The translations under genes were made by a program, and so were the position numbers. This document shows, piece by piece, positions 1 through 7,697 of a stretch of DNA of 64,000 nucleotides; the first letter of the stretch is position 1, and the number at the start of each line of letters is the position of its first letter. The notes beneath the pieces were generated by a model. The model worked only from the letters and a program-made list of their open reading frames with translations. It was not told where the DNA came from and made no database searches. The stretch lies in contig DBFWLO010000019.1 of the NCBI GenBank assembly GCA_048465415.1, positions 351,846-415,845 on the forward strand, in the 5' to 3' direction. Source of the stretch: Scatosoma sp048465415 (GTDB taxonomy: Bacteria > Bacillota > Clostridia > Christensenellales > Borkfalkiaceae).

Positions 1-1900
1 TGGGATTGGCGCCGGGCGCGAGCGGGGATCCCGCGCGCCTTCCGTCGGGCGTGTTGCCCGTCTTTTTACCGTAGACGACGTTGGAAGTGATCGTCAGAAT
101 GGAAGTGGTGGGCACGCTTTCGCGATAGGTGTAGTTGCTCTTGATGTCCGTCATGAACGTTTTCACAAGCCATACGGCGATCTCGTCCGCGCGGTCGTCG
201 TTGTTGCCGTATTTGGGGAACTCCCCTTCGATGCGGAAATCGGTGACGATTCCCTCGTCGTTGCGGATCGGGTACACTTTCGCGTATTTGATCGCGGAAA
301 GGGAATCCACGGCGCAGGAAAGCCCCGCGATGCCCGTGGCGAAGAAGCGGCGCACCTTCGTGTCGTGGAGAGCCATTTCCAAAGCCTCGTAGCAGTATTT
401 GTCGTGCATATAGTGAATGAGATTGAGCGTATTGACGTACAGCCTGGCCAGCCAGGACATCATCTGTTTGTACTTTCTCAGAACGTCGTCGAAATCGAGC
501 GGCCCGTCTCCGGTCACGGGCGCGTATTCGGGAGAGACCTGCAACGGTTTTCCCGTTTTCTTGTCCTTCATCAGCTCGTCCTTGCCGCCGTTTATGGCGT
601 AGAGGAGACACTTGGCGAGGTTGGCGCGCGCGCCGAAGAACTGCATGTCTTTGCCGACTCTCATCGAACTCACGCAGCAGGCGATGCAGTAATCGTCCCC
701 CATCTCCGGCCGCATCAGATCGTCGCTCTCGTACTGAATGGCGGAGGTGCGAATGGAGATCTCCGCGCAGTAGCGCTTGAAATTCGCGGGCAGCCGCTTG
801 GACCAGAGCACGGTCAGATTGGGCTCGGGCGCGGAGCCGAGGTTGTCGAGGGTGTGCAGGATCCGGAAGGAAGAGCGCGTCACCAGCGTTCTGCCGTCCA
901 CGCCCATGCCGCCGATCGACTCGGTCACCCAGGTGGGATCGCCGGAGAAGAGCTCGTTGTATTCCTTGATACGCATGAATTTGACGATTCTCAGTTTCAT
1001 GACGAACTGATCGATGAGCTCCTGCGCTTCCTCTTCGGTGATCGCGCCGTTTTTCAGATCCCGTTCGATATAGATGTCGAGGAAGGTGCTGTTTCTGCCG
1101 ATGGACATGGCCGCGCCGTTCTGATCCTTGACCGCGGCGAGATAGCCGAAATAGACGGCCTGCACGGCCTCCTGCGCGGTGGCGGCGGGCCGGGAAATAT
1201 CGCAGCCGTAGATGGCGGCCATCTCTTTGAGGGCTTTGAGGGCCTTGATCTGCTCGGAAAGCTCCTCTCTGTCCCGCACCTTATCGGGAAGCATATCCCC
1301 GTCGATCGCGAGCTTGTCCTCTTCCTTTTTGCGAATGAGGTAATCGACGCCGTAGAGCGCGACGCGGCGGTAATCGCCGACGATGCGGCCGCGGCCGTAG
1401 GTGTCGGGCAGCCCCGTGAGGATATGCGCCGAACGCGCCGCGCGCATTTCCGGCGTATACGCGTCGTAGACGCCGTCGTTGTGCGTCTTGCGGTATTTGC
1501 TGAAAATCTCCTTCACCTGGGGATCGAGGGTATAGCCGTACATTTTGAGCGCCTCTTCGGACATACGGATCCCGCCGAACGGCTGCAAAGCGCGCTTGAA
1601 GGGCTTGTCCGTTTGCAGGCCGACGATCTTTTCGAGGTTCTGATCGAGATACCCCGCCGCGTGCGAAGTGAGCGTGGAGACGATTTTCGTATCCGCGTCG
1701 AGCACGCCGCCCGCTTCGCGCTCCTTGGCGGAGAGATCGAGCACGATCTGCCATAATTTTTTCGTCGCCTCGGTCGCGGGCGCGAGAAAGGACGCGTCCC
1801 CCTCGTAAGGCGTATAATTGCACTGAATGAAGTCGCGGACGTCCACTTCGTCGTTATTCCATTTGCCGGGATTGAAACCTTCCCATCCTTTGTATTGCAT
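1..1900 (-). CDS. pflB: Pyruvate formate-lyase (formate C-acetyltransferase), 3' end missing
   Basis: This glycyl-radical enzyme converts pyruvate and CoA to acetyl-CoA and formate in anaerobic fermentation. About 633 codons are present; the family is about 750 residues, so the C-terminus with the radical-bearing glycine lies beyond the left edge. The adjacent active-site cysteines are C408-C409 in the context IACCVSSMRVG, and the last visible part keeps the family stretch TPDGRRAGSPLAPGANP. The start at 1900 is preceded by GAGGAG about 8 nt upstream. It is the last gene of a leftward group pflA, thioredoxin-like, pflB; more commonly the activase follows the lyase. The frame is intact throughout the visible part. 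Confidence 0.96.
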   Translation of the reverse strand, partial: MQYKGWEGFNPGKWNNDEVDVRDFIQCNYTPYEGDASFLAPATEATKKLWQIVLDLSAKEREAGGVLDADTKIVSTLTSHAAGYLDQNLEKIVGLQTDKPFKRALQPFGGIRMSEEALKMYGYTLDPQVKEIFSKYRKTHNDGVYDAYTPEMRAARSAHILTGLPDTYGRGRIVGDYRRVALYGVDYLIRKKEEDKLAIDGDMLPDKVRDREELSEQIKALKALKEMAAIYGCDISRPAATAQEAVQAVYFGYLAAVKDQNGAAMSIGRNSTFLDIYIERDLKNGAITEEEAQELIDQFVMKLRIVKFMRIKEYNELFSGDPTWVTESIGGMGVDGRTLVTRSSFRILHTLDNLGSAPEPNLTVLWSKRLPANFKRYCAEISIRTSAIQYESDDLMRPEMGDDYCIACCVSSMRVGKDMQFFGARANLAKCLLYAINGGKDELMKDKKTGKPLQVSPEYAPVTGDGPLDFDDVLRKYKQMMSWLARLYVNTLNLIHYMHDKYCYEALEMALHDTKVRRFFATGIAGLSCAVDSLSAIKYAKVYPIRNDEGIVTDFRIEGEFPKYGNNDDRADEIAVWLVKTFMTDIKSNYTYRESVPTTSILTITSNVVYGKKTGNTPDGRRAGSPLAPGANP

Positions 1901-1955
1901 ATTGTCACTCCTCAAAAAATTATTTGCTTAATTTTTATATACAGGGTTTGCCCGC

Positions 1956-2294
1956 TTATTTTTTTTGGCGGGAATTCCGATATTCTTCGATTTTGGCGTC
2001 GATCCAGATTTCCAGGATCTCTTCGGGCTGAAACCCGGAGCAGCGGGCGAAAATTTCACCGTCGTCCATGAGGAGAACGGTGGGCACGCGCGAGACGCCC
2101 CATTCCTCCATGAGCGCCGTGGTATCGTAATCGGCCTCCACGTGTACGAGCCTAAGATCGCCGCGCGCGTCGGAGATCGATTTGAGAACGGGCGCCAGCG
2201 TGAGGCAGTTCGCGCACGATTCCCCGCTCACTTCCACGCAACAAAGTCCTTTAAGGAGACTTTTATAATCCTTTTTTCCGAAAATTTCGCTCAT
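1956..2294 (-). CDS. Thioredoxin-like protein (CANC active site)
   Basis: A 112-residue single-domain thioredoxin-fold protein without signal peptide, so probably a cytoplasmic thiol-disulfide oxidoreductase or redox partner. The CxxC motif is C27-A-N-C30 instead of the classical CGPC, and the cis-proline loop RVPTVLL follows about 45 residues later. Two further cysteines (C18, C19) sit before the active site, and the C-terminus is charged (SRQKK). It sits between pflA and pflB, about 50 nt from each, so it is likely co-transcribed. A role in protecting or reducing the oxygen-sensitive pyruvate formate-lyase system is suggested by position only. The fold assignment is firm; the substrate is unknown. 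Confidence 0.8.
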   Translation of the reverse strand: MSEIFGKKDYKSLLKGLCCVEVSGESCANCLTLAPVLKSISDARGDLRLVHVEADYDTTALMEEWGVSRVPTVLLMDDGEIFARCSGFQPEEILEIWIDAKIEEYRNSRQKK

Positions 2295-2341
2295 GATCGT
2301 CCTTTTTCAATTCTCTTTCGCTTTTTTATTTTGGCCGGATT

Positions 2342-3073
2342 TTATTCCTTCCATACGCCCAGGATCCGTTTCGCGTTCCGCACCCGTTCTTTCTTTGGCG
2401 GCCGTTCGTCCTTCAACGGGTATTCGTATCCGAGTTTCTCGTATTTCACGACGCCCAGGGTGTGATAGGGCAGAACCTCCACCTTCTCCACCGTTTTCAG
2501 GGTATCGATAAAGTCTTTGAGTCTTTGCAGGGCCGCGTCGTCGTCCGTCAGAGAAGGCACGAGCACGTGCCGGATCCAGAGGGGGACGCCGTTGTCGCTC
2601 AGAAATCTCGCGAAGGCGAGCGTGTGTTCGTTGCCCTTGCCGGTAACTTTCCGATGCCCCTCCGTGTCGATGTGCTTGACGTCGAGCAGCACTAAATCGG
2701 TGAAACGAACGAGTTTTTGATGTTTTTCCACGCTTACGGGATCCGCGGGATCGAAAGTGTAGCCCGAGGTGTCCACGGCGGTGTGGATTCCGCGCTCCTT
2801 TAAAAGGCGCAAAAGCTCGGTCACGAAATCGATCTGCAAGAGCGGCTCGCCGCCCGAAACGGTCACCCCGCCTTTATCGCCGAAGTAATTTTTGTATTTT
2901 AACACTTCGTCGCGTACCTGCTCCGCCGTAAAGAGGGTGCCGCCCTTGCCCCAGGTGTCCGGGTTGTGACAGTACTGACAGCGCAGAGGACAGCCCTGCA
3001 TGAATACGACGCAGCGGATTCCCGGGCCGTCCACCGTCCCGAACGATTCGAAAGAATGAATATAACCGTTCAT
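2342..3073 (-). CDS. pflA: Pyruvate formate-lyase-activating enzyme (radical SAM)
   Basis: This 243-residue radical SAM enzyme uses a [4Fe-4S] cluster and S-adenosylmethionine to install the glycyl radical on pyruvate formate-lyase. The cluster motif CxxxCxxC is C28-C32-C35 (GCPLRCQYCHNPDTW), preceded by the typical start SFESFGTVDGPGIR and followed by the GGE-type motif VSGGEPLLQ. An upstream in-frame ATG at 3112 exists, but the start at 3073 matches the family N-terminus and has purine-rich sequence upstream (a G-run at 3087-3092 and AGG nearer the ATG). First gene of the pflA, thioredoxin-like, pflB group; its leader can fold over the ribosome binding site. Confidence 0.95.
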   Translation of the reverse strand: MNGYIHSFESFGTVDGPGIRCVVFMQGCPLRCQYCHNPDTWGKGGTLFTAEQVRDEVLKYKNYFGDKGGVTVSGGEPLLQIDFVTELLRLLKERGIHTAVDTSGYTFDPADPVSVEKHQKLVRFTDLVLLDVKHIDTEGHRKVTGKGNEHTLAFARFLSDNGVPLWIRHVLVPSLTDDDAALQRLKDFIDTLKTVEKVEVLPYHTLGVVKYEKLGYEYPLKDERPPKKERVRNAKRILGVWKE

Positions 3074-3086
3074 ATTCTTATACCTG

Positions 3087-3128
3087 CCCCCCTTTGAACG
3101 CCGTTTGTGCAAAGGGACACCGGCGTTC
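3087..3128 (-). promoter_or_regulatory. pflA leader with two mutually exclusive stems
   Basis: On the transcribed strand, GAACGCCG (3121-3128) can pair with CGGCGTTC (3096-3103), leaving the G-rich ribosome binding site (3087-3095) free. Alternatively CCCTTTG (3110-3116) can pair with CAAAGGG (3090-3096), which covers that site. The second stem crosses the first, so they cannot coexist. This is the geometry of a translational switch. A further GTATGC/GCATAC pairing (3178-3183 with 3140-3145) lies upstream. No known riboswitch class was recognised; function is inferred from pairing only. Confidence 0.4.
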
Positions 3129-3219
3129 CTCTTCTTTCAGTATGCCCCGTTTTTTAAGCGGATAGTCCAAAAAGACAGCATACGCCTAACGCATGCCGTC
3201 CCCCTTTCGTCACGCTTAT

Positions 3220-3249
3220 ATTATAGCAAAAAAGCCCCGGGATTGTCAA
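3220..3249 (-). promoter_or_regulatory. SigA-type promoter of the pflA operon
   Basis: On the minus strand TTGACA (3244-3249) and TATAAT (3220-3225) are separated by 18 bp. The predicted start near 3213 gives a leader of about 140 nt before pflA. Confidence 0.75.
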
Positions 3250-3353
3250 GTCTTTCGTAAGCCGCCTTTAAAGCCCCTCTTTCCCTTATGCGCAAAGGCT
3301 TTGCGGGCACTTTGACACGCTTTTTGCAAAAAACAATTTTTGCGCTTTTTCAT
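3246..3353 (-). CDS. Possible 35-residue basic peptide
   Basis: A short ORF starting at ATG 3353 encodes a strongly basic peptide containing QKACQSARKAFAHKGKR. Its ATG overlaps, as ATGA, the TGA stop of another leftward ORF (GTG 3532 to 3350) whose C-terminus is similar (SKACQSVRKAFKQKGKR). The similarity comes from the 49-bp direct repeat. There is no good ribosome binding site in front of this ATG, so expression would depend on coupling. The differences between copies are all amino-acid changing, which does not favour a conserved protein. It may be non-coding. A minus-strand promoter lies upstream (3654-3682). Confidence 0.2.
   Translation of the reverse strand: MKKRKNCFLQKACQSARKAFAHKGKRGFKGGLRKT
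3275..3323. repeat. 49-bp imperfect direct repeat, copy 1
   Basis: Matches 3370-3418 at 44 of 49 positions with a period of 95 bp. Both copies run from CCCTCTTTCCCTT to TTTGACACGCTTT on the plus strand. It lies in a 700-bp stretch between pflA and the glycosylation operon that holds no convincing gene. Confidence 0.85.
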
Positions 3354-3369
3354 TTTGCGCTTTTTAATG

Positions 3370-3418
3370 CCCTCTTTCCCTTTTGTTTAAAGGCTTTGCG
3401 GACACTTTGACACGCTTT
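3370..3418. repeat. 49-bp imperfect direct repeat, copy 2
   Basis: Second copy of the repeat at 3275-3323. The remaining stretch 3419-3780 is AT-rich, with a repeated TTTACAAAATTT near 3668 and 3711, and shows no recognisable gene on either strand. Confidence 0.85.
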
Positions 3419-3653
3419 GGAAAAAATGGAAAAAGAGGGCGGAAAAATGAACGAACAACGCGGACAAAACGAAAAGAAAGAACCGCAGTTTTCACCGCGG
3501 CCCTTTCCGACATCAAAAAAGGAGTTTAACACATCTCTTGTAGTTGAAATTATCGCAAAAACGCCGCCGATCGCTGCACAAACTTCTTTTTTGTTATGTA
3601 ATCGTTTTCGTACAGCACAAACGCCGTTTTCGCTTCTTTTGTTTCCTGACTGT

Positions 3654-3682
3654 ATTATACACCATAATTTACAAAATTTCAA
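3654..3682 (-). promoter_or_regulatory. Possible SigA-type promoter into the repeat region
   Basis: TTGAAA (3677-3682) and TATAAT (3654-3659), 17-bp spacer, minus strand. It would transcribe the direct-repeat region and its small ORFs toward pflA. No recognised gene follows directly, so it could drive a small RNA, a peptide pair, or nothing. Confidence 0.45.
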
Positions 3683-3780
3683 TACCTTTCGGCAAAATTT
3701 TTTAGGATTTTACAAAATTTTTATTGTTTAATACTTACCGCACCGCTTTTTATCGTCCGGGAAGCTACCGCTTCCGCAAA

Positions 3781-4308
3781 TTACGATTTAAAGACGAAAA
3801 GTTTTCGCCCCACGTAATTCCAGACGAGGACGAGGCAGGTCATGATCACTTTCATAATCCACTCTTTCCAGGCGAGTCCCAAAAACGCCGTCGTCGAAAA
3901 GAGCGTCACTTCGGGCAGGAAGGACACGCCGAGGTGCATGCCGAGTTCCGTGATTCCGAGCCCGATCACGCCGACGACCGTGAAGATGAGAAACGACTTC
4001 TTCGATCTCGACTCCTCTTTGTTCTTCACGTTGCGGAACACAAACCGCACCGACAGGATCCAGTTGACCACGAGTCCGCCGCAAAACCCCAGCGCCGTCG
4101 CGACGACGAGCGAAACCGTGTTCCACGCGCCGCTGTCCGCGATCAGCGAGGGCGGCAGCAGCCATTGGCGGAACAGATAATAAATCGCGTAATCGAATAC
4201 CGTCGCCGCGCCGCCCACGAGCAAAAAGCGAAAAATCTCCCAAAAGAGCGCTTTCTTCGTCATCTTCGCGTGCCGCTTCGATTCTTTTTCCGAGGTGTTA
4301 TCTTCCAT
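3781..4308 (-). CDS. GtrA-family membrane protein (probable lipid-linked sugar flippase)
   Basis: A 175-residue protein with four predicted membrane segments and the GtrA-family opening RFLLVGGAATVFDYAIYYLF at about residues 29-48. GtrA-type proteins are thought to move undecaprenyl- or dolichyl-linked sugars across the membrane for cell-wall or O-antigen glycosylation. It is the last gene of the leftward operon, 30 nt after a GT-C glycosyltransferase, which fits a flippase paired with a polyprenyl-sugar-dependent transferase. The charged N-terminus (KESKRHAK) is probably cytoplasmic. The exact sugar cannot be read from sequence. Confidence 0.85.
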   Translation of the reverse strand: MEDNTSEKESKRHAKMTKKALFWEIFRFLLVGGAATVFDYAIYYLFRQWLLPPSLIADSGAWNTVSLVVATALGFCGGLVVNWILSVRFVFRNVKNKEESRSKKSFLIFTVVGVIGLGITELGMHLGVSFLPEVTLFSTTAFLGLAWKEWIMKVIMTCLVLVWNYVGRKLFVFKS

Positions 4309-4338
4309 AAAACTCCTTTTCAGGGCGTGCCCGCCCCT

Positions 4339-6012
4339 TTACACGAATACCATATAAAACAGCGCCGAGGAGAGCAAAAACACGCCTACGCACGCTTTTA
4401 CGGCCCGGCAGAGCGCCGTCGAAAATTTCCCGCCCTCCTCTTTCAGACGCCCCAGCGCCAGCCAGAGCGTCAGCGCCATGCCGAGGATCAGGGGCATGAC
4501 GTAGCGGAAGTCCATCGTGCAGGAATAGGGCATTCTCACGTAGAAAAAAATTTCCGAAAGCACCTGCGAAGAAACGAGCAAAAAGACGAAAAGTACATTT
4601 CGTTTTCTTTCCTCCGCCCTTGCGTCTTTCTTTTTCAGATCGTGCTTAAAAAACAGATAACCCGCGCGAACGAGCGCCGCCAATAGGAGAATCAAAGAGA
4701 GATAAGCGGTTACGACCGCGACGAAGGCGAAGTTTTCCCCGCGCGAATACTGATTGAATTCCCCGAAGATCGAACTCCTCAGCGAAAAATGCAACAAATT
4801 ATAATTCCAGCCGAAGGTGTGGCACCACAGGGAATCGAAATACTCGTGCTTATCGAACACCACCGGCGAAAAGCGTTCCCACCAGCTCCGGCGCCTCGTC
4901 GAGAGCGCACCGTTGAGGTTGGAAAACACGTACCCGAAGGGCTGATCGAAACGCACATAGGCGTAGACCTGGAACCAAAGCCCCACCGGCGCGCAGACCG
5001 CCAGAAACGCCGCGTATTGACCGAGCAGTTCCGGCAAAGGAAGCGCCCCTTCCTTCTTTCCCACCGTGCGTATAAATTCGTAAACGAACACGCCGGCAAT
5101 CGGCAGGCAGATCGTCGCCGCCGAGAGCTTCGCCATCATGCCCAGCCCCGTCGACGCGCCGCAAAGCAACAGCTCCTGCCACTTCTTCCCCTTTTTCCAC
5201 CATTTGAGAACGAAAAAGAGCGCCAGTATGGATAAGAGATAGGCTATGCCGTCGTTATTGAGCGCGCCGGAAAACTGGATCCCCCGCGGATAGAAGATCA
5301 TGAACGCCGCCGCCAGCACGAGCGGTTTGCCCTGCAAACGGAACAATTTCAGGATTTTCAGCGAAACGACGCAGACGGCGAAAGAATACAGGAGGCTTAA
5401 AATCTGGCAGGAGGAATATAAAAAATAGCGCTCTGCCTCGATATATGCCGGTTTGCCCGCGAGAAAAGCGTCCGGCGCGATCCCGAGCGCCGACGATAGC
5501 CCGGACATAAAGCGCATAAACCCCGCCTGCAAAAGCGCGTTGAGAGGCGGGTGATAAAACTGGTAGTCGTTGGTCGCGGGGAGTTTGCCCGTCGAAAAAA
5601 TCGTCCAGGCGTACCCTTCGTGGCCGTCCCCGCGTGGGGTGTACGTGTCCATTTGCAGCATCTGCGTCGGCGTATACCAGCCCGCGGGCGTACAGAGCAT
5701 CGTGTTGAGTCTGAGCGCCAGCCCCGCCGCCAGCATCAGAAAAATCAGACGTTTTGCGGTCAGCTTGCCCGACAGTTTGAAATAGGCGCCCAGGGCGGCG
5801 CAGGCGACGACGAGCAGCGCCGTTACCGACTGGGACACCGCGCCGCGGGGCACGCCTTCGTATTCGTAATAGGGTTTCAAAGCGACGAAGAAGAGGAGCG
5901 CGAACAAGAACGCCGCCGCGTACAATGTTGCTTCGCCGAGGATTTTCACCGCCGCCGTTTGGCCGGTTTTTATCTCGCGCAGATTTTGCGACGAAGGAGC
6001 CGTGTTCGCCAT
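4339..6012 (-). CDS. GT-C fold membrane glycosyltransferase, copy A
   Basis: A 557-residue polytopic membrane protein with about 11 to 13 hydrophobic segments. The large first loop carries TYTPRGDGHEGYAWTIFSTGKLP and DYQFYHPPLNAL, the acidic and HPP signatures of polyprenyl-phosphate-sugar-dependent GT-C transferases (PMT/ArnT/GT39-like). It probably transfers a sugar or mannosyl-like group from a lipid carrier on the outer face of the membrane. It is a tandem paralogue of the next gene upstream (6024-7673), with blocks nearly identical at the DNA level. The first codons encode a hydrophilic cytoplasmic tail. The family is confident; donor and acceptor are unknown. Confidence 0.82.
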   Translation of the reverse strand: MANTAPSSQNLREIKTGQTAAVKILGEATLYAAAFLFALLFFVALKPYYEYEGVPRGAVSQSVTALLVVACAALGAYFKLSGKLTAKRLIFLMLAAGLALRLNTMLCTPAGWYTPTQMLQMDTYTPRGDGHEGYAWTIFSTGKLPATNDYQFYHPPLNALLQAGFMRFMSGLSSALGIAPDAFLAGKPAYIEAERYFLYSSCQILSLLYSFAVCVVSLKILKLFRLQGKPLVLAAAFMIFYPRGIQFSGALNNDGIAYLLSILALFFVLKWWKKGKKWQELLLCGASTGLGMMAKLSAATICLPIAGVFVYEFIRTVGKKEGALPLPELLGQYAAFLAVCAPVGLWFQVYAYVRFDQPFGYVFSNLNGALSTRRRSWWERFSPVVFDKHEYFDSLWCHTFGWNYNLLHFSLRSSIFGEFNQYSRGENFAFVAVVTAYLSLILLLAALVRAGYLFFKHDLKKKDARAEERKRNVLFVFLLVSSQVLSEIFFYVRMPYSCTMDFRYVMPLILGMALTLWLALGRLKEEGGKFSTALCRAVKACVGVFLLSSALFYMVFV

Positions 6013-6023
6013 ACTCCCCTCCT

Positions 6024-7673
6024 TTACACGCAGATCGTATAAAACAGCACGGAAGAGAGCAGGAACGCGCCCACGCAGACGGCCGTCAAGCGGCAGAGCG
6101 TCAGGGAAAATTTCCCGCCCTCCTCTTTCAGACGCCCCAGCGTCAGCCAGAGCGTCAACGCCATGCCGAGGATCAACGGCATGATGTAGCGGAAGTCCAT
6201 CGTGCAGCCGTAAGGCATTTTTGCATAGAAATAAATTTCCGAAAACACCTGCGAGAACACGAGCAGAAAGACGAAGAAGAGATTGCGTTTATGCTCCCGC
6301 GTCCTCTCGTCCTTCTTTTTCAGATCGCGCTTAAAAAACAGATACGCCGCGCGCACGAACGAGATGAGGAGGAAGATCACGGAGAGATAGGCGAACACGA
6401 CCGCCGAAAGAGCGAATCCGTCGCCGCGGGCGTACGACTGCTCGCCGAAGATCGAGGAGCGGAGCGCGAAATGAAAGAGATTGTAGTTAAATTCAAACGT
6501 ACGGCACCAAAGGGAGCCAAAATATTCGTTGGCGTCGAAAACGATGGGCGAAAAGCGCTCGAACAGGCTCCGATCGCCCGTATACAGTTTATGGTTGAGA
6601 TTGGAGAACACGAAGCCGAAGGGCTGATCGAAACGTGCATAGGCGTAGACCTGAAACCAAAGCCCCACCGGCGCGCAGACCGCCAGAAACGCCGCGTATT
6701 GACCGATTATTTTCGTCAGCGGCAGCGCTCCTTCCCTTTTGGCGGCGGCGCGTATAAATTCGTAAACGAACACGCCGGCAATCGGCAGGCAGATCGTCGC
6801 CGCCGAGAGTTTCGCCATCATGCCCAGCCCCGTCGACGCGCCGCAAAGCAGCAGCTCCTGCCACTTCTTCCCCTTCTTCCACCATTTGAGAACGAAAAAG
6901 AGCGCGAGCATGGAGCACAGGTAAGCGACGGCGTCGTTATTGAGGGACGCCGCGAAGTGAATTCCTCTCGGATAGAAAATGAGAAAAGCGGACAGCGCGG
7001 CGTACGCCGAACCCTTCACGCCGAGTATTTTCAGGATTTTCAGCGAGACGACGCAGACGGCGAAGGAATACAGGAGGCTTAAAATCTGGCAGGAGGAATA
7101 TAAAAAATAGCGCTCTGCCTCGATATATGCCGGTTTGCCCGCGAGAAAAGCGTCCGGCGCGATGCCGAGCGACTGCGAAAGCCCGGACATAAAGCGCATA
7201 AATCCCGCCTGCAAAAACGCGTTGAGGGGCGGGTGATAGAACTGGTAGTCGTTGATCGCCGGGAGCTTACCCGTCGAAAAAAGCGTCCAGGCGTAACCCT
7301 CGTGGCCGTCGCCGCGCGGGGTGTACGTATCGTGCTGGCGCATCGACGCCGGCGTCGAGAGCAGATAAGAGAGCCGCAAAACGAAGCCGGCAAAGAGAAA
7401 GATCGCCGTCAGGCGGGCGGGAGTGAGTTTGCCGGAGAGTTTGAGATAGGCGCCCCAAAGCACGCAGCCGCCGAGGAGAAGCGCCGCGAACGACTGCGCC
7501 GCGATCGCGTGCGTGCCGTCTATCTCGTAATAGGGTTTGAATACGAGAAAACAGACGAGCGCGGCGAGAAACGCCGCCGCGTACAGCGACGCTTCTTTCC
7601 ATACCGGTAAAATTTTTTCCCGATACGGCCGCCGATCTTCGGGCGTCAGTTCCGTGTCCGGTTGTGTCTGCAT
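6024..7673 (-). CDS. GT-C fold membrane glycosyltransferase, copy B
   Basis: A 549-residue paralogue of the gene at 4339-6012 with the same topology and loop motifs (HDTYTPRGDGHEGYAWTLF, YQFYHPPLNAF). The middle region, including KPAYIEAERYFLYSS and LALFFVLKWWKKGKKWQEL, is identical in protein to copy A, and DNA 7066-7163 is base-for-base the same as 5384-5481, while the N-termini and periplasmic-side loops differ. It lies 11 nt upstream of copy A and 24 nt downstream of the flavoprotein gene, in one operon. Two such enzymes may add different residues to one glycan, or have diverged in acceptor choice. Confidence 0.82.
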   Translation of the reverse strand: MQTQPDTELTPEDRRPYREKILPVWKEASLYAAAFLAALVCFLVFKPYYEIDGTHAIAAQSFAALLLGGCVLWGAYLKLSGKLTPARLTAIFLFAGFVLRLSYLLSTPASMRQHDTYTPRGDGHEGYAWTLFSTGKLPAINDYQFYHPPLNAFLQAGFMRFMSGLSQSLGIAPDAFLAGKPAYIEAERYFLYSSCQILSLLYSFAVCVVSLKILKILGVKGSAYAALSAFLIFYPRGIHFAASLNNDAVAYLCSMLALFFVLKWWKKGKKWQELLLCGASTGLGMMAKLSAATICLPIAGVFVYEFIRAAAKREGALPLTKIIGQYAAFLAVCAPVGLWFQVYAYARFDQPFGFVFSNLNHKLYTGDRSLFERFSPIVFDANEYFGSLWCRTFEFNYNLFHFALRSSIFGEQSYARGDGFALSAVVFAYLSVIFLLISFVRAAYLFFKRDLKKKDERTREHKRNLFFVFLLVFSQVFSEIYFYAKMPYGCTMDFRYIMPLILGMALTLWLTLGRLKEEGGKFSLTLCRLTAVCVGAFLLSSVLFYTICV

Positions 7674-7697
7674 GTCGCCCTCCCTTTATCTCCTATT

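Noticed and set aside
365..1756. Long plus-strand ORF opposite pflB
   Set aside because: It mirrors the codon phase of pflB, has no recognisable motifs, and the minus-strand frame has clear family motifs. High GC makes such antisense frames common.
3275..3418. CRISPR-like repeat
   Set aside because: Only two imperfect copies with 46 bp between, no third repeat and no cas genes.
3417..3731. Plus-strand 104-codon ORF in the region upstream of pflA
   Set aside because: Lys/Phe-rich low-complexity translation over the direct repeat, no ribosome site, no family.
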